A stretch of DNA of 64,000 nucleotides. Source: Flavicella marina (GTDB lineage Bacteria; Bacteroidota; Bacteroidia; Flavobacteriales; Flavobacteriaceae). Under the pieces are notes generated by a model, which saw only the letters and a list, made by a program, of their open reading frames with translations, was not told where the DNA came from and searched no databases. The stretch spans positions 62,001 to 126,000 of the forward strand of contig NZ_VYVA01000007.1 in assembly GCF_009193215.1 (NCBI RefSeq). Direction: 5' to 3'. The translations under genes were made by a program, and so were the position numbers. Shown here piece by piece: positions 1 to 7,690 of the stretch. How positions within the stretch are numbered: position 1 is the stretch's first letter; each line of letters starts with the position of its first letter.

Positions 1-186
1 CAACAAATTAAGACTAAAAGTTTACGTGTCTTTGTAACTGGTCAAAACCTATTTACTTGGACGAATTATTCAGGATATGACCCTGATGTTTCGGTAGGTA
101 GATACGGTGCTTTAACACCAAACTTAGATTATTCTGCATATCCGCAAAGCACCACGATAATGACAGGAATTGATATTATTTTTTAA
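1..186 (+). CDS. SusC-type TonB-dependent outer-membrane receptor, C-terminal end only
   Basis: Frame 1 is open from the first base to a TAA at 184-186 and encodes 61 residues. They contain the VFVTGQNLFTWTNYSGYDPD block typical of the last beta-strands of SusC receptors, where NLFTWT.Y.GYDPE is a family hallmark, and end in an aromatic residue (GIDIIF) as outer-membrane barrels do. SusC forms the TonB-powered pore that imports oligosaccharides captured by its SusD lid, and a susD gene follows 32 bases downstream. The rest of the gene lies outside the window, so the substrate class can only be inferred from the neighbours. Confidence 0.9.
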   Translation, partial: QQIKTKSLRVFVTGQNLFTWTNYSGYDPDVSVGRYGALTPNLDYSAYPQSTTIMTGIDIIF

Positions 187-218
187 TGAAACTTTCAGAA
201 ACCTTAAAAATCAAAAAA

Positions 219-1943
219 ATGAAAAAAATATATAAAATACTTATATGCGCATTCGCTATATCAGCGATAAGCACTGGTTGTTCTGATTTTCTAAATGAAG
301 AACCTCAATCAACTTGGGGTATCAACGACTTTTACAGTACACCAACAGAAGCAGACATTGCACTGGCGGGGATTTATTCTGTTTTTGCAAGTGATCAAAT
401 CTACGGACAAGGATTGTCGGTAATCATGGAATCAGGTACAGATGAAGGTTATTACAATAGAAGATTCAATGAAAATTGGACCGTCGGATTATATAGACAT
501 ACCTCAGCAGATAATTATGTGAAAGATTTGTGGTCATCACTTTATCAAATCATCAATCTAAGTAATATTTTTATTGAAAAACTGGATCAATCTGGTTTTG
601 AGGAAGATGAATTCAACGCATATATCGGAGAAGCAAAATTCTTACGTGCCCATGCTTATTCGTTACTAGTATCATGGTATGAAGAAGTCCCTATGACATT
701 GTCTTCGACCTTAGATCAATCAGCAAACCATCTAAAACCTTCAAGTCTAGAAGAACTATATGCACAAATCATAAGTGATTACACATTTGCTTCAGAACAC
801 CTTCCATTAATCAGTGATCCTAATTACATTCCTGGAAGAGCAAATAAAATGGCAGCACATGGTTTAATGGCGCGTGTATATTTGAAAATGGCGGGGTATC
901 CTTTAAAGGATAACACGAAATACGCTAAAGCAATGGAACAATGTGAAATTGTTATCAACTCAAATGAACATAGTCTTACCCCTTCCATTGTTACAACAAA
1001 TATTGTTGATGGAGAAGAAGTTGTGACGATAGTAACTGATAATTACAGAAAACATTTTTTAAGTTATTTAGAAAACGTTTACGACACTCAAGAAACCCTT
1101 TTCGAAATATCGTTTAAATATTTACGAGAATCTGGAATTGATGCGCATGGAAGAATTGGAGGAATAAATGGTCTAGCGTTTAATTATGGTGGTGGTGATG
1201 ACGGCTATCCAGGTGCTTATGCTATGTTCAATACAACACCGGTAGTAAGAGATTTATTCGTTTCAAACGACGAAATCCTTAGAAAGGCTTGGAATGTTCC
1301 TGCCATGCAATATACAGGAAGTGGAGATGCTAAAGCAGTTACAAGTACCTTAGCTTCAAATTATTGTCCAGGTAAATTTCGTAGATGGGAACCTGCAGAT
1401 TTTGATGATTTAAATGACTCTCCTCCAGCTGGGGAAATAGATCCGTATATAGTATTAGAAGCCAACCCTAATCCGAACAGAAATTTCACAGGAATAAACA
1501 TTCCAGTTTTAAGATATGCAGATATTTTATTGATGCATGCTGAAGCAGACAATGCTTTAAATGGCCCTACTACTTCTGCTATCGGATATTTGGATGAAGT
1601 TAGAAGAAGAGCTGGATTAGATTTTATTGAAAACACAAGTAGAGCTGCCGCAGTTTCTACTCAGGAATTATTTTTTGAAGAAATTGTAGATGAAAGACTA
1701 AGAGAATTCTGTTTTGAAGGTAGAAGAAAACACGACTTAATTCGATGGGAATTATTGGGAACAAAACTTGAAGAATTAAATGCGGCTATCATCGCTTCGC
1801 CTGATTTCAAACCAACAGACGAAAATCACAAAGCATTCTTAAGATCTGGTGAATTTTTCGACGAATCGAAACACATGTCATTACCATACCCGTTACAAGA
1901 AGTAAACCTCAATAATTTATTAGACCAAAAGCCCGGTTGGTAA
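219..1943 (+). CDS. SusD/RagB-family nutrient-binding outer-membrane lipoprotein
   Basis: This 574-aa protein is the surface lid of the SusCD importer. The start chosen at 219 gives a clean lipoprotein signal (MKKIYKILICAF...STGC, then SDFLNEEP, the usual SusD N-terminus). An in-frame ATG at 186 overlaps the susC stop codon but would put eleven polar residues before the signal. The N-terminal half has SusD TPR-like helices (for example GEAKFLRAHAYSLL), and the C-terminal RagB/SusD domain carries LRYADILLMHAEA and DERLREFCFEGRRKHDLIRW. The protein ends in DQKPGW, close to the usual family ending. Together with the preceding receptor it defines a polysaccharide utilisation locus. A strong hairpin follows the gene, so SusCD and the downstream enzymes are probably separate transcripts. 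Confidence 0.95.
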   Translation: MKKIYKILICAFAISAISTGCSDFLNEEPQSTWGINDFYSTPTEADIALAGIYSVFASDQIYGQGLSVIMESGTDEGYYNRRFNENWTVGLYRHTSADNYVKDLWSSLYQIINLSNIFIEKLDQSGFEEDEFNAYIGEAKFLRAHAYSLLVSWYEEVPMTLSSTLDQSANHLKPSSLEELYAQIISDYTFASEHLPLISDPNYIPGRANKMAAHGLMARVYLKMAGYPLKDNTKYAKAMEQCEIVINSNEHSLTPSIVTTNIVDGEEVVTIVTDNYRKHFLSYLENVYDTQETLFEISFKYLRESGIDAHGRIGGINGLAFNYGGGDDGYPGAYAMFNTTPVVRDLFVSNDEILRKAWNVPAMQYTGSGDAKAVTSTLASNYCPGKFRRWEPADFDDLNDSPPAGEIDPYIVLEANPNPNRNFTGINIPVLRYADILLMHAEADNALNGPTTSAIGYLDEVRRRAGLDFIENTSRAAAVSTQELFFEEIVDERLREFCFEGRRKHDLIRWELLGTKLEELNAAIIASPDFKPTDENHKAFLRSGEFFDESKHMSLPYPLQEVNLNNLLDQKPGW

Positions 1944-1960
1944 AATAAAAAGACAACAAA

Positions 1961-2002
1961 AAAACCTAGAATTTCAACTTTAAAACTGAAGTTCTAGGTT
2001 TT
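1961..2002 (+). terminator. Rho-independent terminator after susCD
   Basis: The arms at 1961-1976 and 1987-2002 pair over 16 positions with one mismatch or wobble around a 10-base loop. The left arm starts AAAACCTAGAA and the right arm ends TTCTAGGTTTT, so the stem itself supplies the T-tract. It lies between susD and the first sulfatase gene. Confidence 0.75.
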
Positions 2003-2023
2003 CTCTATTCAAATGATACAATC

Positions 2024-3433
2024 ATGAAACGCAACATTACCTACATACTATTTTTTATTCCGTTATTATTTAGTGCTCAAACAAACAAACAACCCAATAT
2101 CGTGTTAATACTTACCGATCAACACAATGCTCAAGCGCTTAGCTATATGGGAAACAAAAATGTAAGCACACCTAATTTAGATCAATTGGCACGTACAGGA
2201 ATGTACTTTGATAATGCTTATGTAACTTTTCCGTTATGTACTCCTTCCAGATCTAGTATGTTTACCGGAAAAATGCCGCATTCCATAGGTGTCAATTCGA
2301 ACAAAGACGGCGACAATCGAATCATCTCTAACGAAAAACAAAATGTTTTAGGTTCAGTGTTGACAAATGCTGGATATGACTGTGCTTACGGAGGAAAATG
2401 GCATGCTCATGAAGCAAGTATGTCAGCCGGTAATGGTTTTGAATTTATTGCCCCAATGGGAGATATCGGATTAGCTGAAAAAAGTGTTGCCTATATAGAA
2501 TCTAAGAAAAAATCAAAGAAACCGTTTTTTCTCGTTGTATCTTTTGACAATCCACATAATATTTGTGAATGGGCCAGAAATGAACCTTTACCCTATGGGA
2601 ATGTTTCAATACCCGATATCGATAAAACCCCCAATCTCCCAAAAAATTTTAAAAAATCAAGCTCTTTTCCTGAAGTAGTACAATTAGAACAAAATGCAAA
2701 TAAAAAAGTTTATCCAACTTCGAACTACACAGAAAATGATTGGAGAAATTACTTGTACGCCTATTACCGTCTCGTAGAAAAAGTTGATTTTGAAATTGGT
2801 AAGATTATAAATGCGATTGATCAAAATAAATTAAGAGAAGAAACTATAATTATTTTCACATCAGATCACGGAGATGGAAACGCCGCACATGGTTGGAATC
2901 AAAAGACAATTTTATTTCAAGAAAGTGTAAAAGTGCCTTTTATCGCAAACTACAAAGGAGTGATTAAACCGGAAAAGACCACAAACAACACGCTCGTTTC
3001 AAACGGACTAGACCTCTACCCTACTATTTGTGCATTTGCCGGAATTAACAAAAAAAAATTACCAGGAAAAAACTTAAAAGACATCTTTCTATCAAAGAAA
3101 AAACAACTTGATCGTGAATATGTCATTGTAGAAACAAAATTCGAAGGAAAACAAGCCCTTGGAACAACTGGTCGTACGGTTATTACCAACAAATATAAAT
3201 ACATCCTTTACAATTGGGGTAAAAACAGAGAGCAATTGTTTGATTTAGAAAAAGACCCTTACGAAATGAACAATTTGGTGAATTCTACATATCATAATGA
3301 AATTTTAGACAATATGAGGAATACTTTACACAAGTGGTGTATAGAAAACAAAGATTATAAGTTCTTAAAAAAAGTAATCCTTCCTTCAAAAAGTGATGTT
3401 TCTAGCAGTACTCTTTTTATGACTCCTTATTAA
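2024..3433 (+). CDS. Secreted S1-family sulfatase (CTPSR type)
   Basis: This 469-aa arylsulfatase-fold enzyme would remove sulfate esters from the glycan or its fragments. A Sec signal (MKRNITYILFFIPLLFSAQ) points to the periplasm or surface. The N-terminal metal-binding block NIVLILTDQHN is followed by CTPSR with the nucleophile Cys72, which is the C-x-P-S-R code for conversion to formylglycine by a formylglycine-generating enzyme. GKWHAH near residue 125 and FTSDHGDGNAAHGW near 280 are the usual downstream Ca-binding and active-site blocks. The C-terminal EQLFDLEKDPYEMNNL motif is standard for S1 enzymes. The gene starts just after a terminator and is followed 6 bases later by a lipoprotein gene. 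The sulfatase subfamily and regiospecificity cannot be assigned from sequence reading. Confidence 0.93.
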   Translation: MKRNITYILFFIPLLFSAQTNKQPNIVLILTDQHNAQALSYMGNKNVSTPNLDQLARTGMYFDNAYVTFPLCTPSRSSMFTGKMPHSIGVNSNKDGDNRIISNEKQNVLGSVLTNAGYDCAYGGKWHAHEASMSAGNGFEFIAPMGDIGLAEKSVAYIESKKKSKKPFFLVVSFDNPHNICEWARNEPLPYGNVSIPDIDKTPNLPKNFKKSSSFPEVVQLEQNANKKVYPTSNYTENDWRNYLYAYYRLVEKVDFEIGKIINAIDQNKLREETIIIFTSDHGDGNAAHGWNQKTILFQESVKVPFIANYKGVIKPEKTTNNTLVSNGLDLYPTICAFAGINKKKLPGKNLKDIFLSKKKQLDREYVIVETKFEGKQALGTTGRTVITNKYKYILYNWGKNREQLFDLEKDPYEMNNLVNSTYHNEILDNMRNTLHKWCIENKDYKFLKKVILPSKSDVSSSTLFMTPY

Positions 3434-3439
3434 GCCGAT

Positions 3440-4108
3440 ATGAAAATCTCAAGCATTTATTCCATACTTCTATTACTGGTTGCATGTAACCTTGATTCTA
3501 ATAAGGATACAGTAGCCTTTACACAAAAAAACTGGGTAATAGAACAACAAGAAGGAGGTACTGTTTTTCTAAACAATACAAATATGGAAATCATAGATGC
3601 AAAAGGATGCACGATATGGTATCGAAATAAAATCAAAGAACCTCTGCAGATTGATTATATCGTTGAAGTAATAGATCAAGGTGGTCCGCACGATCGCGTT
3701 TCCGACTTAAATTGTTTTTGGATGGCAAATGATCCAAATGAACCAAATAACTTTTTTATAAACTCTGAATCAAGAAAAGGAAAATTCAATAATTATCATA
3801 GTCTTACACAATACTACGTTGGCTTCGGAGGTCATAATAACACAAAAACCAGATTTAGAAGGTACAATGGCGAACAGAACAGGCCACTACTACCTGAACA
3901 TGATTTAAGTGGTGATAACTATAAAATATTTGCGAATAAAGACATTCACATAACAATAACCGTTGAAAACAACACCACTGTATATAAAAAAGATGGTGAA
4001 ATAATATTTAAATATCAAGACAATGCTCCATATCGTACTGGATATTTCGGATTTCGAACAGTTAACAATCATATGGTTATAAAATCATTTAAAATCATCA
4101 ATTTATAG
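3440..4108 (+). CDS. DUF6250-like beta-sandwich lipoprotein of the PUL
   Basis: This 222-aa protein has a lipobox (LLLLVAC, Cys16), so it is membrane-anchored and possibly surface-exposed. The rest reads as one all-beta domain of the concanavalin-like (laminin-G) type, with alternating strands, DLNCFWMANDPNEP, YYVGFGGHNNTKTRFRRYNG and a closing GYFGFRTVNNHMVIKSFKI. The last motif, GYFGFRT...M.I..F.I, is the usual end of DUF6250 and 3-keto-disaccharide-hydrolase-like sandwich domains. It sits 6 bases after the sulfatase gene and is surely co-transcribed with it. Glycan binding or hydrolysis of a PUL oligosaccharide are both possible. I assign the fold with moderate confidence and leave the activity open. 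Confidence 0.7.
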   Translation: MKISSIYSILLLLVACNLDSNKDTVAFTQKNWVIEQQEGGTVFLNNTNMEIIDAKGCTIWYRNKIKEPLQIDYIVEVIDQGGPHDRVSDLNCFWMANDPNEPNNFFINSESRKGKFNNYHSLTQYYVGFGGHNNTKTRFRRYNGEQNRPLLPEHDLSGDNYKIFANKDIHITITVENNTTVYKKDGEIIFKYQDNAPYRTGYFGFRTVNNHMVIKSFKIINL

Positions 4109-4121
4109 AAAAACACCACAG

Positions 4122-4182
4122 CCCCCTATGTTTATTGGGTTTCACACGATATCCCCCCTCTTGTTGAACACTAAATCCCCCT
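4122..4182 (+). promoter_or_regulatory. C-rich direct-repeat element upstream of the GH88 gene
   Basis: CCCCCT occurs at 4122-4127, 4153-4159 (with an extra C) and 4177-4182. The last two are exactly 23 bp apart, and the final T lies 70 bp before the GH88 ATG. The same 23-bp pitch and similar distance recur before three other genes of this PUL. Unlike the others, no convincing TAnnTTTG box lies 22 bp downstream here. The regulator is unknown; an AraC-type or hybrid two-component activator is an inference. Confidence 0.55.
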
Positions 4183-4251
4183 AAATCACCTTAAGTATTT
4201 AAGAACTTGCAATCAGATAACAAAACAAAAATATCACACAATCAATACTAT

Positions 4252-5451
4252 ATGAAATATCTAAAATTATCTTTATTGCTAGTCATACCAATTATTATCG
4301 CATCTTGTATGGCGACTTCAAAGCAAAGTGAGGCACCACAGATTGAAGCACAAATAGAATTTGCCAACAAGCAATTGTCATTATTATTGAAAGTTGCCGA
4401 AGAAGAAAACAACATTCCAAGAACTTTAGACGCCGAAGGAAATATGCATTGGATCCATGAAAACTTTGATTGGACGGAAGGATTTTACCCTGGAACTAAT
4501 TGGTATTTATATGAGTTGACAAAAGATGAAAAATGGAAAATTGCTGCTGAGCAATTCCAAGCAATTTTTGAGAGTCATAAGAATTATACGACAAATCACG
4601 ACCTTGGTTTCGTGTTTAATTGTTCCTATGGAAATGGGTACCGTCTAACTGGTAATGAAGAGTTTAAAAATGTATTGATAACCGCTGGAAATTCTCTTAT
4701 TACACGTTTTGATCCTAAAGTAGGTTGTATCAAAAGTTGGGATGTTGAAAAAGGTTGGCAATCTACCAGAGGGTGGAAATTCCCTGTGATTATCGATAAT
4801 ATGATGAATTTGGAATTGCTTTTTGAATTGTCAAAACTCACTGGGGATTCTAAATACGAACAAGTTGCAATTTCACACGCAGATACCACATTAAAAAATC
4901 ATTTTAGAAACGACAACAGTTCATACCATGTAATCGATTACGATCCTGAAACTGGTGGCGTAAGAAATCGACATACTGCTCAAGGGTATGCACATGAAAG
5001 TTCATGGGCAAGAGGTCAGGCTTGGGGAATATATGGATATACTGTTTGCTATAGATATACTAAAAACCCTATCTACTTAAAACAAGCAGAAAAAATTGCA
5101 GATTTCATTATCAACTACCCTGGAACGCCAGAAGATGGAATTCCATATTGGGACTATAACGCTCCAAATATCCCTAACGAACCAAGAGATGTTTCAGCAG
5201 CTGCAGTGACAGTTTCTGCTCTAATTGAACTTCAAGCTTATTCAAAAGAATCATATCTTCCGGCAATAAATAAAATTATGAATTCACTGGCAAGTCCAGA
5301 ATACACAGCAAAACTTGGTGAAAACAAAAATTTTCTATTGAAGCATTCAGTAGGAAGTATCCCTCACAACAATGAGATTGACGTACCATTAAATTATGCC
5401 GATTATTATTATTTAGAAGCCCTAGGCAGATACAAAAAATTATCAAAATAA
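4252..5451 (+). CDS. GH88 unsaturated glucuronyl hydrolase, lipoprotein
   Basis: The 399-aa enzyme removes the 4,5-unsaturated uronic acid that lyases leave at the non-reducing end of oligosaccharides. The start at ATG 4252 gives a lipoprotein signal ending IIIASC; a TTG-initiated extension to 4207 was rejected. The (alpha/alpha)6-barrel motifs are clear: NWTEGFYPG-like W.EGFYPG, TNHDLGF with Asp117, VIIDNMMNLELL with Asp182, and HESSWARGQAWGIYG. Asp117 and Asp182 match the two catalytic aspartates (Asp88 and Asp149) of the characterised Bacillus enzyme. GH88 members act mainly on unsaturated chondroitin, hyaluronan or heparin disaccharides, which fits the two PL8 lyases downstream. It begins a run of genes reaching 7627 and has its own C-rich promoter element. 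Confidence 0.93.
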   Translation: MKYLKLSLLLVIPIIIASCMATSKQSEAPQIEAQIEFANKQLSLLLKVAEEENNIPRTLDAEGNMHWIHENFDWTEGFYPGTNWYLYELTKDEKWKIAAEQFQAIFESHKNYTTNHDLGFVFNCSYGNGYRLTGNEEFKNVLITAGNSLITRFDPKVGCIKSWDVEKGWQSTRGWKFPVIIDNMMNLELLFELSKLTGDSKYEQVAISHADTTLKNHFRNDNSSYHVIDYDPETGGVRNRHTAQGYAHESSWARGQAWGIYGYTVCYRYTKNPIYLKQAEKIADFIINYPGTPEDGIPYWDYNAPNIPNEPRDVSAAAVTVSALIELQAYSKESYLPAINKIMNSLASPEYTAKLGENKNFLLKHSVGSIPHNNEIDVPLNYADYYYLEALGRYKKLSK

Positions 5452-5456
5452 AACTC

Positions 5457-7013
5457 ATGACTATAAAAAACATCTATATCTTAGTTCTTGCATTTTTAAG
5501 TTCGACCGCACATTATTCTCAAACATCAGAAACTTGGGAAAATTATGTTCAAGCAAAAAAAAAGGGAAAAGAGCCCATACTACCTGATTTTTCTTACGCT
5601 GGTTACAAATACAGTGAAGAACAAATACCTAATGTGAATTTTAAAATTTTTGATGTTACAGAATATGGAGCAATACCTTCTGATTCAAAATCAGATAAAA
5701 ATGCCATCAAGAAAGCAATCGCCGCAGCAATAAAAAACAAGGAAGGAATCATATTTTTCCCTAAAGGTACTTATCATGTCAATACAGATAAAGATGATAG
5801 CAGCCCAATCATTATAAACTCATCAAATATAGTCTTTAGAGGTGAAGGCGAAGGAGAAAATGGTTCAATACTCCATTTCATGAATGATTTGCCCCCAGCA
5901 GATCCTAAAAAACTGTACAGTTGTCCCGCTGCAATTCAGACGAGTGCAGGTGGTTCTGATAAGTTTTTAACCAACGTAACTTCAAATGCAACTAGAGAAA
6001 CGTTTGAAATAAAAGTACAAGATGCTTCAAAACTAAAAAAAGGAGATTGGGTAATTCTAAAACTGATAAACAATGATAAAAAGTTGGTTCAAGAAGATAT
6101 CTCACCCCTGGAACTTGAAGATGATTGGAAAAAAATAATCAACACAGGTGTTCAAGTTAATGAACGACATCAAATTGCCTCTATTAAAGGAAAAACCGTT
6201 GTTTTCTGTGAACCTATTCACTACAACGTTCGAAAAAAACATGGATGGAAATTGTATAGCTTTGCACATTCTGAAGGACTAGGTTTTGAAAACCTTAGAT
6301 TCGAAGGAAATTGGAAGAAAGAATTTGTACATCATAGATCAGCTGAAGATGACAGCGGATGGGGCATTTTAAAAGTGTCGCGTGCAGTAAACTCTTGGGT
6401 TAGAAATTGTACATTTAAAAACGTTACGAATCCTTTAGGCTTTTCACAGGCGGCTTACAGTACAGCTATCGATATTACTATTGAAGGAAATATAGGTCAC
6501 AGTTCTGTTCATGCAGGAGGAGGATCAACAGGAATATTAATTGCAAATGTGAATGATTTGGTTGGTATGCATCATGCAGTTGGCGTTGGTGGAGGAAGCA
6601 CCTCGGCAACCGTTATCTGGAGAAGTAAATATCCTTCTCACACATCTTTTGAATCACATGCATCACAACCTAGATGCACTTTGTTCGACAACATTGAAGG
6701 TGGTTTTTTTACAGGTAGAGCTGGAGGTGCACGTCAGAGTCTTCCAAATCATAGTAAATACTTAGTATTATGGAATTATAAACAGACTAGTGCGGCTATC
6801 AAAGATTTTAGATTTGTCGCAACTGATTCTTGGTACTGGAGAATCGTACCCCCTATCATTGTGGGTTTCCACGGAGCAGAGACTACTTTCAAAAATGATG
6901 AAGTTCAAATCGCTGAAAGTATCGGGACTCCTGTACAACCTGAATCATTATTTGAAGAACAATTAAAATTAAGATTGGGAGAATTACCCAATTGGATACT
7001 TACATATAAATAA
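5457..7013 (+). CDS. Secreted right-handed beta-helix protein, putative polysaccharide lyase (DUF4955-like)
   Basis: This 518-aa protein has a Sec signal ending near AHYSQ. It opens with an N-terminal LPDFSYAGYKY segment, followed by a pectate-lyase-3 type start (FDVTEYGAIPSDSKSD, then IIFFPKGTYHV). The middle is a long beta-helix with ladder-like repeats, and the C-terminal part resembles DUF4955 (residues about 370-518). It is a paralogue of the protein at 9268-10941, sharing the LPD(F/Y)SYAGY(K/E)Y start and the SGWGI / YGWGA block. Its place between GH88 and a carbohydrate-binding protein makes lyase activity on the same glycan likely, since several glycosaminoglycan lyase families use this fold. 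No catalytic residues can be pointed out with confidence. It starts 5 bases after the GH88 stop. Confidence 0.8.
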   Translation: MTIKNIYILVLAFLSSTAHYSQTSETWENYVQAKKKGKEPILPDFSYAGYKYSEEQIPNVNFKIFDVTEYGAIPSDSKSDKNAIKKAIAAAIKNKEGIIFFPKGTYHVNTDKDDSSPIIINSSNIVFRGEGEGENGSILHFMNDLPPADPKKLYSCPAAIQTSAGGSDKFLTNVTSNATRETFEIKVQDASKLKKGDWVILKLINNDKKLVQEDISPLELEDDWKKIINTGVQVNERHQIASIKGKTVVFCEPIHYNVRKKHGWKLYSFAHSEGLGFENLRFEGNWKKEFVHHRSAEDDSGWGILKVSRAVNSWVRNCTFKNVTNPLGFSQAAYSTAIDITIEGNIGHSSVHAGGGSTGILIANVNDLVGMHHAVGVGGGSTSATVIWRSKYPSHTSFESHASQPRCTLFDNIEGGFFTGRAGGARQSLPNHSKYLVLWNYKQTSAAIKDFRFVATDSWYWRIVPPIIVGFHGAETTFKNDEVQIAESIGTPVQPESLFEEQLKLRLGELPNWILTYK

Positions 7014-7030
7014 ACTTAAATCTCAATAAA

Positions 7031-7627
7031 ATGAAAAAATTAATCGCATTACTTGTAATAGTTTCTATGACCTACACTGTAGAAGCTCAAACTCAAAAAT
7101 TAAAAGTGGTAGAAGATGCTTTTATTCAAGGTGGAAATACCTCGGACACCGCTTTTGGTGAAAGTTCACCGAAAAATCTACGAATTTTTAAATCCAACTC
7201 AGATACAAAATATTCACGTATTACTTATTTAAAATTCGAAACTCCAAAAAAACTAAAAAGCGTTGATAAAGTTACATTACATATACCGTTAAAAGTTTAT
7301 AAAAATGAAGACCAACCCGATGCCACATTTAATTTAGAAATCTATGCTGTAGAGAATGACAAGTGGAGAGAGTTATCCATAACATGGTCTGATGCATTAG
7401 AGCTGGGAGAACTTGTTGGAAGCATGGAAGTGCCTCAATCTTTAGATGGAAAGAATCAAAAACTAGCAATTGAGTTAGATGCCAAAATCGTAAGCGATTT
7501 ATTCAACGGAAAAAAAGATCGAAAAATCACGCTTGCATTGGTGAACTCTAATTTTAATAAAATAAGTGCAATGGCACCTTCAAAAGAACAATCAACAAAA
7601 GTTGCTTCTTATTTAATTATCGAATAA
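7031..7627 (+). CDS. Stand-alone DNRLRE / CBM96-like carbohydrate-binding protein
   Basis: The 198-aa protein has a Sec signal (MKKLIALLVIVSMTYTVEAQ) and then one domain of about 175 residues. Its pattern is that of the DNRLRE/CBM96 beta-sandwich: VVEDAFIQGGNTSDTAFGES, followed by SRITYLKFET, VTLHIPLKVY and a Trp-containing WRELSITWSDAL. CBM96 modules are usually fused to alginate or other uronate lyases; here the module is free. It sits 17 bases after the beta-helix gene, so it may bind the same acidic polysaccharide and bring the lyase or sulfatase to it. No C-terminal sorting tail or lipobox is present, so it is predicted to be soluble in the periplasm. Confidence 0.78.
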   Translation: MKKLIALLVIVSMTYTVEAQTQKLKVVEDAFIQGGNTSDTAFGESSPKNLRIFKSNSDTKYSRITYLKFETPKKLKSVDKVTLHIPLKVYKNEDQPDATFNLEIYAVENDKWRELSITWSDALELGELVGSMEVPQSLDGKNQKLAIELDAKIVSDLFNGKKDRKITLALVNSNFNKISAMAPSKEQSTKVASYLIIE

Positions 7628-7648
7628 CATAAAATTAAAAAGTTTTTT

Positions 7649-7670
7649 AAGGATGAGTTTACTCATCCTT
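7649..7670 (+). terminator. Hairpin between the CBM gene and the second sulfatase
   Basis: A perfect 9-bp stem (AAGGATGAG / CTCATCCTT) closes a 4-base loop. It is preceded by TTTTTT but followed by ATTAATT rather than a T-run, so it may be a weak terminator or an RNA-processing or stability hairpin inside the operon. Confidence 0.4.
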
Positions 7671-7690
7671 ATTAATTCAACTCAACTCCA

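Noticed and set aside
186-218. Upstream start of the susD gene overlapping the susC stop
   Set aside because: It would add a polar stretch before a clear lipoprotein signal; the ATG at 219 gives the standard SusD start.
4207-4251. TTG start extension of the GH88 gene
   Set aside because: It adds fifteen polar residues before the lipoprotein signal that begins at ATG 4252.
7649-7670. Hairpin after the CBM gene as a strong terminator
   Set aside because: No T-run follows on either strand, so it is listed only as a weak hairpin.
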